Below, one piece after another: positions 45,501-56,108 of a stretch of 64,000 nt of DNA. The notes under the pieces are model-generated. The model saw only the letters and a program-made list of their open reading frames with translations, was not told the DNA's origin and did not search any database. Within the stretch, counting starts at the first letter, position 1. Each line of letters begins with the position of its first letter. Origin of the DNA: Chrysopilus asiliformis (taxonomy: Eukaryota; Arthropoda; Insecta; Diptera; Rhagionidae); the NCBI GenBank assembly GCA_964034945.1, contig OZ035962.1:97526284-97590283 (forward strand), read 5' to 3'. The translations under genes were made by a program, and so were the position numbers.

Positions 45501-45983
45501 TTGTACGGGAATCCCTCACAAATCGACGAACGACACAGACACCGATATGAAGTGAATCCAGACTATGTTCAACAGCTTGAAGAGCATGGACTCAAATTCG
45601 TAGGATACGATGCAGATAAGAAACGAATGGAGATAGTCGAACTTAAGGATCATCCGTATTATGTGGCTACACAATTTCATCCGGAATATCTGTCAAGACC
45701 TCTCAAGCCGTCCCCTCCATTCCTAGGTTTAATATTAGCTTCCGTAGGTAAACTTCAAAATTATATTCAACGAGGCTGTCGATTGTCACCACGTCAACAG
45801 TCTGACGCCAGTTCCGATGAAGAGGAACTGCTGATGAAGAGATTAAATATTTGTGCTAAAGCGAATAAACCTCTCAACGGTAATCATTTAGATGTCCCAA
45901 ATGGAAATATTCCAATAATTGAAAATGGTACCACACTCAATGGACACGCGAGTAGCAGCAACGAGGAGGAGATCAGCGCATGA
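39369..45983 (+). CDS. CTPsyn: CTP synthase, glutamine-hydrolysing (4 exons)
   Basis: Exons 39369-39534, 44138-44308, 44372-44876 and 44942-45983 give 627 residues, the length of the main fly protein. It makes CTP from UTP, ATP and glutamine, the last step of pyrimidine nucleotide synthesis, and forms cytosolic filaments in flies. The synthase domain starts with the P-loop [10 protein letters not shown] (8-17, K16), then [27 protein letters not shown] and [20 protein letters not shown]. The class I glutaminase domain has the oxyanion motif PGGFGSRG, nucleophile C400 in FLGICLGLQ, and H527 and E529 in QFHPEYLS, matching human C399, H526 and E528. The low-complexity C-terminus holds SDASSDEEE. 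All catalytic residues are present. An in-frame ATG at 39291 could add 26 residues. Confidence 0.97.
40829..41118 (+). mobile_element. DINE-1/mini-me-like element, truncated copy A3
   Basis: Matches the first ~290 bp of A1 (AAACATAACAAAAGC to GTATGAGGGGTACCCCC) but lacks the microsatellite and the terminal hairpin. Confidence 0.75.
41399..42180. mobile_element. Dispersed repeat family B, copy 2
   Basis: Starts with the hairpin TACTTTCCTCTGC / GAGAGGGAAAGTA and carries a GTCTGTCGGTCTGG-type (GTCY)n tract at about 41520-41645. Shares its end block GAGGAAAGTTTTGTG with 14663-15152. Confidence 0.72.
42475..42624. repeat. GTCY-microsatellite repeat fragment split by a MITE
   Basis: Contains GTCTGTCTGTCGGACGGACG (42515-42534), itself a small palindrome, and GAGCTAGAGACTTGAAATTTC as in other GTCY elements. 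The repeat-like sequence seems to resume at 42967 after the foldback insertion. Confidence 0.5.
42625..42963. mobile_element. Foldback MITE, TIR AGGTGCCGCTCCA
   Basis: 339 bp with TAA on both sides (42622-42624, 42964-42966). 26-bp perfect inverted ends (AGGTGCCGCTCCACATGAGA...). Its first 13 bases match the 10244-12813 element except for one position. Confidence 0.88.
44138..44308 (+). CDS. CTPsyn: CTPsyn exon 2
   Basis: After [29 protein letters not shown] to DYLGKTVQ, ending at GTAAAT. Confidence 0.96.
44372..44876 (+). CDS. CTPsyn: CTPsyn exon 3
   Basis: After [20 protein letters not shown] to VAKREK, ending at GTATTT, phase 2. Confidence 0.96.
44942..45983 (+). CDS. CTPsyn: CTPsyn exon 4 (terminal)
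   Basis: After CACTTTTAG. Encodes the linker [13 protein letters not shown] and the whole glutaminase domain; stop TGA 45981-45983. Confidence 0.97.
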
Positions 45984-46108
45984 TTTAACTCGAAAATGAC
46001 GAGGACGTTTTATTGTTACGCTTAGCTTAAGGTTAATTTTTTTGTCAAAAAAGTTTCTCTATAAAGTGATTATTTTCTTACCTACAAAAGTTTACTATTT
46101 AGAATAGA

Positions 46109-46114
46109 AATAAA
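46109..46114 (+). terminator. CTPsyn polyadenylation signal AATAAA
   Basis: AATAAA 126 bp past the stop codon. Confidence 0.6.
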
Positions 46115-46439
46115 CATGATTATACATTATCAAGCAAATGTTTTTTTTTTTAAATTTTGTAGAAGTTCTTGGTTTTTGAGAGCAGAGAAACTTTGAAAAC
46201 AGTTTCGTGTGTGAAAATTTATTCAAGACATTTTGATAGTTCAAAATGTTTGCAGGTGTTCGAGTTGGAGAAATGTCAGTCCTTAAAATAGTTCTAGACG
46301 TAGCGAAATTTTTAACACGTTCACTGCCAAATCGTATTTGTTGTGTGTTCGCTATTTCCCAACACCGATTTTTCATAAAATAAAAAAAAATTAAAACCTT
46401 CATACATGACAGTCGATTCGAATCATATTTCAAAAATGT

Positions 46440-46870
46440 CTTTCCGTCTGTCAGTCTGTATATAAGACTTCTTAAAAACTAATATAGCTAGAGCCATGAA
46501 GGTTTACAGGGATTTTTGGTCCTTGAGTGGGACGATCTTATCAACTTTTGATGGAAATTTTTTTTAGCCAGAAGTAACCAAAATGAGGGCTTTTAAAAAT
46601 CTCGCGTTTTTCTCGATTTTTCGGTAGTTTGATGTATGACCAGAGTTGAAGACAATAAAATTTCCAACATTTTTGTCTTTCACTAGAAATGCATATCTAA
46701 AGCCATTATCGAGATATACCGATATTTAAAAAAATCATTTTTTTGCGAATACCTCGAAAAATACCGGTTTTTGCTGGTTGTATGTATGAGTTAAATTAGT
46801 GGGAATGGCATTCCCCACAATTATCCACTTTATTTTACCGTTATTGAGATATTTTAATTAATAAGTAAAA
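46440..46870 (+). repeat. Dispersed repeat family E, copy 1
   Basis: Contains GCCATGAAGGTTTACAGGG and GGGACGATCTTATCAAC, with repeated ATCGAGATATACCG-type motifs. Resembles the reverse complement of 59480-60076. Boundaries are approximate. Confidence 0.5.
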
Positions 46871-47009
46871 AATTAGGCCCTGATTGTGATTGTCAATTCA
46901 CAATGGATAGTTGATAATTATCAACAAAGATGATACATCGGTTTTACGAATGTAAATCGGTGTCAACTTTATTGATACCTGTCAATAGTTTTCAGTAATA
47001 GGACAAGAT

Positions 47010-47548
47010 AAACATAACAAAAGCTATAATTGCCAATCTGGCAATTATTGAAAACCCGTATGGTGATATTCGTATCAAAATTCGAACAGTTGTACCAAAA
47101 TTCCACTTTGAAGTCAAACTTTCCAATAAGATTTTTTAAAATTTATTCCAATCGGATTTTGATGTATGGGAGTTTTATGTAGAATCATATCCTAAATAAC
47201 TTTTGTTCTTGGACTTTTTTTGATAAGATGCACCGTTTTTGAGATATTCACAAAAAACGATTTCGTTCGTATGGGGGGTACCCCCCCTAATGGTCCATTT
47301 TTGCCCATTAACGAACTTAGCCTCGCATTTAACGAAAAACGGATCTGTGGAAACTTTCAAGTCTCTAGCTCAATCCGTGCGCCCGCAATCCGCGCCACAG
47401 ACGGACGGACGGACGGACATGCAAATTCAATTATTTTTATCATTCTAAACACACTGGTGTAGTTCATTTTTGTGTGTGATGACGGGATCTTGGCGTTACA
47501 AACGGTAAAGCAAAGTAAATATACCCTTTGGTTTCACCATACGGCTAT
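47010..47548 (+). mobile_element. DINE-1/mini-me-like element, copy A4
   Basis: 539 bp, full-length, with only a few GACG units (about 47398-47420). The terminal hairpin has one change (CGGCTAT). Confidence 0.82.
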
Positions 47549-47703
47549 AAAAATTCTCAATTTTATTCGTAGATTTTCTGGGAGTGTTCTTTAAAATGTC
47601 ATCAATAGATGAAAATGAGACTACAGATTAAGAAAATGTGCTTCAAGTAAGAAGGACTTTAAGAGATAACTCCAACCCATTGAAATTGGACAATCGGATG
47701 TAA

Positions 47704-47949
47704 TTCTGTACCCCAGAGGTAAACTGTCGTAACTGCCAAAACCGCGATTTTGGGGTTATTGTTGTAACTACAGTGTGGGGACGTATAATATTTTGTTTAA
47801 ACAATGTCCTAAAATAAAATAAACTACAAAAATTTCAAATAATTACCGAAAATCATACACAATAAAAAGTTTGCAATTCCGAACTAAAAATGGTTCTCCT
47901 GTAAAATTTGCAAAATGTCAGTTACGACAGTTTACCTCTGGGGTACAGA
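47704..47949. mobile_element. Foldback element, TIR TTCTGTACCCCAGAGG
   Basis: 246 bp with at least 32 bp of perfect inverted ends (TTCTGTACCCCAGAGGTAAA...). The flanks are too simple to fix the duplication. Confidence 0.85.
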
Positions 47950-48097
47950 ATTTAATAAACATTTAAATCATTTCATTGACAATGGTGAAGGATTTTAGCA
48001 ATCAGTGCTTGTAATACCAAAAGTTGTGTCAATTGATAAATTTTGAATAATATCTACACTGCAACAGTATTTACACTACTAAATCATACTAATATAT

Positions 48098-48668
48098 AAA
48101 CATAACAAAAGCTATAATTGCCAATCTGGCAATCATTGGAGACCCGTATGGTGATATTCGTATCAAAATTCGAACAGTTGTACCAAAATTCTACTTTGAA
48201 GTCAAACTTTCCAATAAGATTTTTTAAAATTTATTCCAATCGGATTTTGATGTATGGGAGTTTTATGTAGAATCATATCCTGAATAACTTTTGTTCTTGG
48301 ACTTTTTTGATAAGATGTACCGTTTTCGAGATATTCACAAAAAACTATTTCGTTCGTATGGGGGGTACCCCCCCTAATGGTCCATTTCTGCCCATTAACG
48401 AACTTAGCCTCGCATTTTACGAAAAACGAATCTGCGCAAAATTTCAAGTCTGTAGCTCAATCCGTGCACCCGCAATCCGCGCCACAGACGGACAGACAGA
48501 CGGACAGACAGACAGACAGACGGACGGACGGACGGACATGCTAAATTCAACTTTTTTCATCATTCTAAACACACTGGTGTAATTCATTTTTGTGTGCGAT
48601 GACGAGATCTTGGCGTTACAAACGGTAAGGCAAAGTTAATATACCCTTTGGTTTCACCATACGGGTAT
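48098..48668 (+). mobile_element. DINE-1/mini-me-like element, copy A5
   Basis: 571 bp, with a (GACA/GACG)n tract at about 48485-48540 and the ATACCC...GGGTAT terminal hairpin. Confidence 0.82.
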
Positions 48669-48683
48669 AAAAATGAGTTGGTG

Positions 48684-49124
48684 TCTGTCTGTTCCTCTTT
48701 CACGCAAAAACGGCTGAACCGATTGACTTGAAATTTGGCATGATTGTCTGTGGTAGTTCTGGTTCCAACATAGACATACGGAAAAGTAGCGCGAGAGTTG
48801 GGGGGAGTAAGGGGAGGGGGTAAAGTGATTTCGAAACTTAGTTTTTACGCTATGTTACTCTTTCGCGGGGAAACTACTGAACCGATTGGCCTGAAATTTG
48901 GCATAGATGTTCGTCGGGGGTCCAGCCCCAACATAGACCCATTAAAAAGTAACCCGAGAGGTGGAGGAGTAAGGAAAAGTCATCTCGAAACTTAGTTCTT
49001 CCTCTATGTTACCCTTTCGCGAGGAAACTACCGAGCCGATTGGCCCGAAGTTGAGCTCCAACATAGACCATAAAAAAAAATATATGAAAAAACTTAACCT
49101 GGCAACGACGGGTATGCAAGCTAG
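48684..49124 (+). mobile_element. Non-autonomous Helitron-like element, copy 2
   Basis: 441 bp, from TCTGTCTGTTCCTC to CTAG. A longer version of 23001-23283, with an internal part repeated (two TTTCGCG-GGAAACTAC blocks). Lies 15 bp after A5. Confidence 0.78.
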
Positions 49125-51730
49125 TACTAAATAAATAGCAAATACTGCAAAAGTATTTACAATAAGTCTTTCATACATCAAAGTTCCATCGGATCAGCTT
49201 CAGCAAAATTCAATTGGAATAATATGATCCAATTCAAAATTTTCCATTTGAAAGATTACAATCTCGCCAGATACGATTTTGTACGATTACTTGCCAATTG
49301 TAGTTTTCGTTATGTTTTATTTGTTTTTTATATGCACAGACTTGTTTTGTAACAGTCATTTATTTGATAAATATAAACAAGGAACAGCGAATAAAGTCAA
49401 TAAAAGTTTTCCTGTAATTATTTTTATCTTTTTTTGTTCGAAACAGTACCAGAGTATAAAAGATTTGCATTAATCAAGTCAACCTTAACGCTTTCGGTAT
49501 TTTGATGCCATATGGCAACGCAGTTAAAAATTTTAAATGACTTATTATTTATTTATTTTCAACACTCTATTCTCATTCAGTGCACCATTAAGTGCATTTA
49601 TGACCCAATTTTGATTTTTTGAGTAAAAAGCTGGACCACAGTGGACGTATTTGAAAAAAATTAAAATTTTCAATTTTTTGTTTTTTGTTTTAAATAAATA
49701 CTAATAGCTTAAACATCATTAATTTGTATAGAGAGTATTTTTAAAACCCATAGAAAAAAACATGTACCGAAAGGGTTAATTGGAAGTTGCGTTCATTGAG
49801 TCAACAGTGTAGAATTTTAGGTGTTTCGTTAACTGAGGAGTTGCGTTCTACGAGGGTTGCGTTTACCGAGATCACACTGTATACTAGTATTGTTAGATCC
49901 TGAAAAAATCTCGTCGATATCTGATGTTGTTCAATTATGGGCTATCCTTTCTGTTTCTCTCAAAGGATCGATTTTTTTTTATGGAAAGCTGAAAATAGTT
50001 CAAAAGGAAATATCTGAGGAATTAAATCAGGAACGAAATAATAAGACGTTTTATCCAATTAAGATTCATTTATTTTCAACTTAATCTTTGGTTGGAAAAA
50101 AGTTTTTTTTTGCGAAATTTTTTCAAATTCTTTTATGTATATTTGTAAATGTATATATTTTTCTCTTTTAAAAAAACATTATGTCATTTGACATTAACAA
50201 AAGTTTTCAATAATATTTTTCATATATTTGCACAGATTTGGTCACAAAATTTTGCATTTGTTTTGATTTTTCTCACAAAAAAAAATCTTTACATAATAAA
50301 TGTGTATATTTTGCATTACTATTTTACTTTAACATTTCGTAGAAAAATAAATTACTTTAACATGATTACTTTCAACATTAACATTCCGGCCGTTTTTTTT
50401 TTAAATTAATTTTTTTCGCATTTTTCTGAACCCGTTTTACCTATCATTGTGTAGGGCTTTCAAAAATTCTTTTCAACTTTGTGTTTTTCTTTTCTTTATC
50501 GGTATTTTATTTTTTTAAATTAAAGAAAAAATATTTTAAAATAATAATAAAATGTTGAAAGACTCAACAATCAAAATAAAATTAACATTTGCATAACAAA
50601 CAAGTTCGATAGGTATGTATAATTTATTTTTTCTGATTTTTCTCTTTTTTTTTGGAAAATTTTATTTTTCTTTGATTTTAACAATTTTTTTTTGTTCTAT
50701 TTTTTTTATTTTTTTAGAAAATATTTTCAATTTTCGAAATGGCAAAAACCATTATTTTAATTTTTTTGCAATTATACAATAAATTTATGTGTAAGAGGAT
50801 TTCATAAAAAATATATATTTAATATATATTCATCTATCTAGGTTGATTTTATTTTTCTTTTCTTTTTTACTAAAATATTATGTAAATATGTATATTTTTT
50901 ATATTTTAATAAAATTTCTCTTTTAAATTATATCTTAAAACAAGTATTGGTCACTCATTTGATTTTGTTATGATGATCATAATTAGAACCATATATGATT
51001 TTATATCTTTCAATTATTATTACTTATTATAAAAAGCTTTTAATTTTTTTTCTCTTTAGAAAGAAAAAAAATAAAATAAAATGCAATTATTTTACAAACA
51101 ACAACTAATATTAAAAGAATGTTTTTTATTTAAACTTAAATGTAGAAAAACCTATCAAGTAAAATATTTTTCATGTATTTATGTATCTTTTTTTAATAAA
51201 AATTCTTAAGATTTACTATCAAATATTAATATATCATGATTCAAAATATTTCTTAAACAATAATAATAAAAACAAAAACTAAAATAGTAGCCAAAATGAT
51301 TGGAATTGCAACGATAAGGAATTTAAAAAAAAATAAAACTTCATTAAGTTTTTTCAATTTCTTTTTTAAAAAAAAAATAAACAAAAAAAAAATGAACAGT
51401 GCGATTTTAGTGTAATTCGCTTAAATGCGATAAAAAAAATAAATCCCTGATGCGGGTATTAAGTAAACAAACAAATTAAGTAAACAAACAAATTATAAAT
51501 CTTAAGCGAATATAAATTTAAGCGAATATAAATTCGTTTTATTTCAGTGAAAATTTTTGTGGGCTCGATATCTACAACGGTAACAAAAGAGGACGCAAAA
51601 TGGACGACGCAATTGGTGCGAATTTAAGACGGAACGACACCCACTTTACAACCACTTGTGTACCAATGAATTGTTGCTTTGTTTAATCGAAATTGATTAT
51701 TGTTAAAATTGAAAAACTGTACAAATAACA
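49125..51730. other. Very AT-rich stretch, probably 3' flank of CrebA
   Basis: No gene. The 50100-51540 part is extremely AT-rich with long T and A runs and short repeats (TAAACAAACAAATT twice near 51465-51495). Part may be CrebA 3' UTR, but I see no proof. Confidence 0.5.
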
Positions 51731-51950
51731 GGGCTGGAATCATGTATCTCGACGCGTCTCTGTCTTTCTACTTCGACGCAACTTCGCCATATCAGCAGGT
51801 TCAAATTTCCTAGAATGACAGTCAGAATCACGTTTCGATTCATAGTGACGATTCCGCGAAATTTCAAGCTGCAGATATGGCGAAGTCAAGAGTCAAAAGC
51901 TGCGGCGGAGTCGAAAGACAGAGACGCGTCGCGATATAGGATTTCAGCCC
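51731..51950. mobile_element. Foldback family GGGC..ATCATGTAT, copy 1 (diverged)
   Basis: 220 bp. Inverted ends around GACGCGTC and TGCAGATATGGCGAAG / CGCCATATCAGCAG. Confidence 0.8.
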
Positions 51951-52404
51951 AGAATATGATTAAAAATTAAAGTGAAACGAATGAAACAAAAAATAGAGTG
52001 GAATGTGTTAGTCCTTGATTTCAAATACTTTTCAGTATTGGATGTCATAGATGTAATTATTTTAAACTTTTATTAAATATTCATAAATGCAACAAATGAG
52101 GAAAATACAAAACTCTTTAAAACTATTTGATAGACACGCTAACTTCTGGAATGTTTGTGTTCTTTTCGTAATAAAAATAGATTTGTACGATGTTTATGTG
52201 TTAATTTTAATAGATGGTGCAATTACAACTAAAGACATGGGACAAAAATGATACAAAGTAGGTTTATTTATAATCTAAATTAGCTAGTGGAAGAAATCGT
52301 ATTAAAATCGATGATTTTCTAAAATAATAAATAATTAATTATTCTTTAATTGGCCAATTGACGAATAATAAGTAGGATATTTAGAAATTTAAGCTGTTTG
52401 GCAT

Positions 52405-52984
52405 GTACACTCTCGAAAAAATCCGGGGACGAATTAACTCCGCCTGAAAACATAGCTAAAAGTTTAACACCGTAGCGCGGAGTTATTTTTATATTTGTAT
52501 TTTACGGAGCTAAATCTTCAATTTAACACCGTTTTGACCTAAATTTTAAATGAACTCCAAAAAGGAGTCAAAAATTCACTACAACTCCTTTTAGGAGTTA
52601 TTTAATTGTAAAGGGCGTTCACGTTTAGAAGAGGCTTGCCAATTGGCTTCAACAGCCTATTGGGAAGGCAAATGGTTTACAATTCGAGAGGTTCGAGTCC
52701 CGGCAGAGACATGCAAGAAAAGTTTTTAACAAGTCAATATTAACTTTGGAAACACAAAAAAAAACTCAAAACATCTCAAATGCTTGCAAAAAAAAAGAGA
52801 ATTTGCGAGGTTTTTTTTTTGGCCATTTAATAAGTTGGTTTAACACCGAAAAATTGTTAAAAATTAACACCCATAAGGAATTGTTGTGAACTCCTAGCCC
52901 GGTGCTCGATTTTCTCCAATAGGTGATGGACTCCCTCAAACTCCCTTTCGGTGCGTAATCGACTCCATTTTTTCGAGTATGTGA
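52405..52984. mobile_element. Inverted-repeat element rich in AACTCC motifs
   Basis: Ends ACACTCTCGAAAAAAT and, inverted, ACATACTCGAAAAAAT. Contains several AACTCC / GGAGTT blocks and a tRNA-like promoter (next entry). Confidence 0.55.
52637..52708 (+). ncRNA. tRNA-like pol III promoter sequence
   Basis: Exact B-box GGTTCGAGTCC at 52690-52700. A weaker A-box-like TGGCTTCAACAG starts 46 bp upstream (52644), a tRNA-like spacing. The acceptor and anticodon arms do not fold well. Possibly a SINE promoter; not a working tRNA. Confidence 0.25.
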
Positions 52985-53446
52985 ACTACTTCTTTGCCAA
53001 AAAGTGTCTCAGTTAGTGAACTAAATTTCATTTCATGGACGCCCCAAACGGATGTTTTTCCTGGAAAAAGTTTGGGAATATTTGGTAATTCTGAAAAAAA
53101 AGTACAAGCAAAGCCTGAATTAGCCTGAATTATCAATATAGGATAAAAAGGATAACTCTCGGCATAACAAGGTACCAGTAAACCTCAAGATGATTATAAA
53201 ATCTTAACAGATCTTTCCTTGTTATCATTATAAAAAATAGGTTTTGGTTTATTCCTATTTTCTTGCAAAGCATTTAAGTGTAAACTTAAATTTGGAAACC
53301 TTTGTCAGGAGCGAATTAATTCGTGCTTCATAACACAAATATTTCGTTGATTAACAAAAATCTTTCAGCATTTGTAAGGTTTTTGATTCAATGAGCCATT
53401 TTGTAAGGAAATCCTTTTGATTTGTATGGAAAAGCGAGCACTCTAT

Positions 53447-53885
53447 CACAGGGACTCAATTCGCTTTTATTTCTGGTATACCAGCAAAATTGCTCGCTAA
53501 AAAGCCTGTGTGGACCAATCTGGTTTACCAGTTTTTCTGGTAAGACAGTGCTGGTATACCATTTTCGTAGACAGCGCTGGTATACCAGATTTTGACACGC
53601 AACCAAATTAAAATGGCGGACACTAAATTTTCGAGAAAAGATATATGGGAGCTTATCATTATTTTACGAGAAAAGGAATTTTGAATGGAATGCACATTCT
53701 AGATATTACAAGAGAGTCGATTTGAGAGGGCAAAGGGTAGATTAGTTCTTTTCCAGACGTTTTAAAGCCAATATTTTGGCAATCATAATTTGTTGTTTCT
53801 TGCTCACTGACATTTCGCCTATTGAACTGTTTTACCAGAATTACCAGCTGGTATACCAGAAATAAAAGTAAATGTAGTCCCTGTG
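53447..53885. mobile_element. Foldback element, TIR CACAGGGACT
   Basis: 439 bp. Ends CACAGGGACT-CA and AGTCCCTGTG, with repeated CTGGTATACCAG palindromes inside. TAT flanks both sides. Confidence 0.72.
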
Positions 53886-54742
53886 TATGACTTGCATTTT
53901 AAGTATCCAAAATACAGACCGCAGTTTTTTATTTCATATAACTTTTTTTTGGTTTAAACTAAAAAAAAAATACGGGGAAACTTTTTTTTATTTATTTCAT
54001 GACAAGTGTGCGTTTCCGAATCTGTTTTTGTTTTAAAAATGTTAAAATAATCTCATTTTCATAGGAAAACTTTTTCATTTCAGTTTTCATAGAACGCGGT
54101 TCTATTATCGGGGAAGCTGGCATTTTAATGAATATGTCGTCCACTCTACCTTAAAGTAGCACTGGACCTCCTCAATTGAGGGTTCATGACAATTATTCTT
54201 TTCTGCTGCACCTACAGTTTTAACACTTTTACATGAATTAAGGCCATGGATGAACCATGGATGATTTGCAACATTTGTAGGGTTTTGTTAGTTAACACTC
54301 TGAAAATTTCAGCTTCCTATTTCTGTTTCGAAGTCACAGGCGAAAAACAAATGCGCTAGATGGATTTTTTAAAACATTTCCTCCTTGATTTTGAAGATTT
54401 CTATTCCATACTTAATTTTTAAGGGCTCTGCCCCATTTTCATTCGCCCCATGAAAATTATACTAAAGTATTGTGGGAAATCAAAGAAAAGATTCCCTGGA
54501 AGAACCTTTTAAAGTGGCAAATTTTAATATTCGCCTCGGGCGTTACCAATCATTTCTACAACACTGTCTCTAACTTTTTCTTATGTTGCATTTCAACGAG
54601 TTTCTCTTGTTTCGTAGACAAAATCTAATGCAGTTTTTAAGCATAGTAAAATTTTCTTTCATTTTCTAAAAAAAAAATTGTATGGATGCAGCAAAAAGTC
54701 TTTTTCCATTCATCTCGCGTTTTTTTTTTCAACCGATAACCA

Positions 54743-54976
54743 GGGCAGCAATCATGTATTCCGACGCGTCTCTGTCTTTCGACTTCGACGCAGCTTTTAA
54801 CTCTTGACTTCGCCATATCAGCAGCTTCAAATTTCCTGGAGTGACAGTCAGAATCACGTTTCGATTCATAGTGACGATTTCGCGAAATTTCAAGCTGCAG
54901 ATATGGCGAAGTCAAGAGTTAAAAGCTGCGTCGAAGTCGAAAGACAGAGACGCGTCGGAATACATGATTGGTGCCC
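54743..54976. mobile_element. Foldback family GGGC..ATCATGTAT, copy 2 (uninterrupted)
   Basis: 234 bp, near-perfect hairpin: AATCATGTATTCCGACGCGT at the left, inverted at the right. Serves as the empty-site reference for the interrupted copy at 60077-60764. Confidence 0.92.
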
Positions 54977-55913
54977 AGAACAGAAATTGACCTGGAAATT
55001 TGTTATTTGGTATTTTCCCGATTTCATGTGATATCCTAGTTTTCAGAAATATTTTATAAACGTACTATTCTTTGTGCTTCTTTGGCTCATCGATTCTAAA
55101 CATTTATAAGCACTAGAAATGTTTTAGAATGATTTTACTTTGCTTTCCAATATTTTAAAACTAGTTAAGCAAACCATTGTTCCACGTAAAAGACGATAAG
55201 CATTTTATAAAATATACAAAATATACTTTTCAATTCAAATGCAATTTAAGAAACAAATTAAAGAATAAATTCTAGCAAATCTTTTAGAACGTTATGAATT
55301 TTCTCCTACTTCGTCATTTTCGATTTCGTCACATGAATTAGAAAAAAGAACAAGGCAAATAAAATTTATCTAATAACAAAATAAAATTTAACAATAAATA
55401 TGTGCTTTTGTTATAGGTATGGGTATTGCACGAAGAACAATTATATTAAAATTCACTTTTATTGTGTATATATGTTTTCCTTGGGCGGTAAATGAAAACA
55501 AAAAAAAACTAGCTATACGAATAAAAAGCACACTTCATTTAAAAAAAACTCTCTACTGACTAAATAAATCATTCAAAATTTTTCTATCGACTATTTTTCA
55601 TTTACTGATTCATTACTTAAGTAAATTATTTCAATTCTTAAGAATTAGAAAAAAATCTTAAGAATTAGAAAAAGAAAATTTCAATTCCCTTAAGAAATCG
55701 TAAAAAAAATTATTTTATAATATATACTCTTAATAAATAATAAAAAAAAATTACTAACGACTATGGTGATTTAAAACTGTTTACTTCTTCTAACGTATTA
55801 AATTTAAAAATAGGCAAAACAATGAAGAGGATTTATGTAATTATGAGCAAATTTTATGAGCAAAACAAAAACTATCTAAATTAATGGCCTCCCGTTTTTT
55901 GAATTTCTTTGAT
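54977..55913. other. CrebA 3' flank
   Basis: AT-rich and without a gene. A TTTATT at 55458-55463 (AATAAA on the minus strand), about 450 bp past the stop, is a candidate polyadenylation signal. Confidence 0.4.
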
Positions 55914-56108
55914 TCACATTCGCTTCTGATTCTGTCGACTGAGCATCGATTGTAATTTTGCCAATTGGCTCATGAGATTTGCATTGGAATCCTCTAGCGT
56001 TTCGACGCGCTTCCGATAGTCGGAATTCTCTGAGACTAGGATCTCAACCTTTCGTTCCAATTGGTCCATGTATTCTTTCTTTTTCCTTCGACTCTCTTGT
56101 GCGGAGAT
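55914..56108 (-). CDS. CrebA: CrebA terminal exon (basic region and zipper)
   Basis: 64 codons plus TGA (55916-55914). [19 protein letters not shown] then the leucine zipper. Confidence 0.95.
   Translation of the reverse strand: MSAQESRRKKKEYMDQLERKVEILVSENSDYRKRVETLEDSNANLMSQLAKLQSMLSRQNQKRM

Larger units (their letters stand above)
46115..49125. other. Repeat-filled region between CTPsyn and the CrebA 3' side
   Basis: No gene. Holds family E (46440-46870), A4, a foldback, A5 and a Helitron-like copy almost end to end. Confidence 0.7.

Noticed and set aside
49857..50409. Two frames of 75-86 residues in AT-rich DNA
   Set aside because: Composed mostly of Ile, Phe, Lys and Asn from homopolymer-rich DNA; no homology or start context.
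54637..55031. Mirror-image frames sharing [18 protein letters not shown]
   Set aside because: They come from the two arms of the 234-bp foldback element and recur at 60490-60804.
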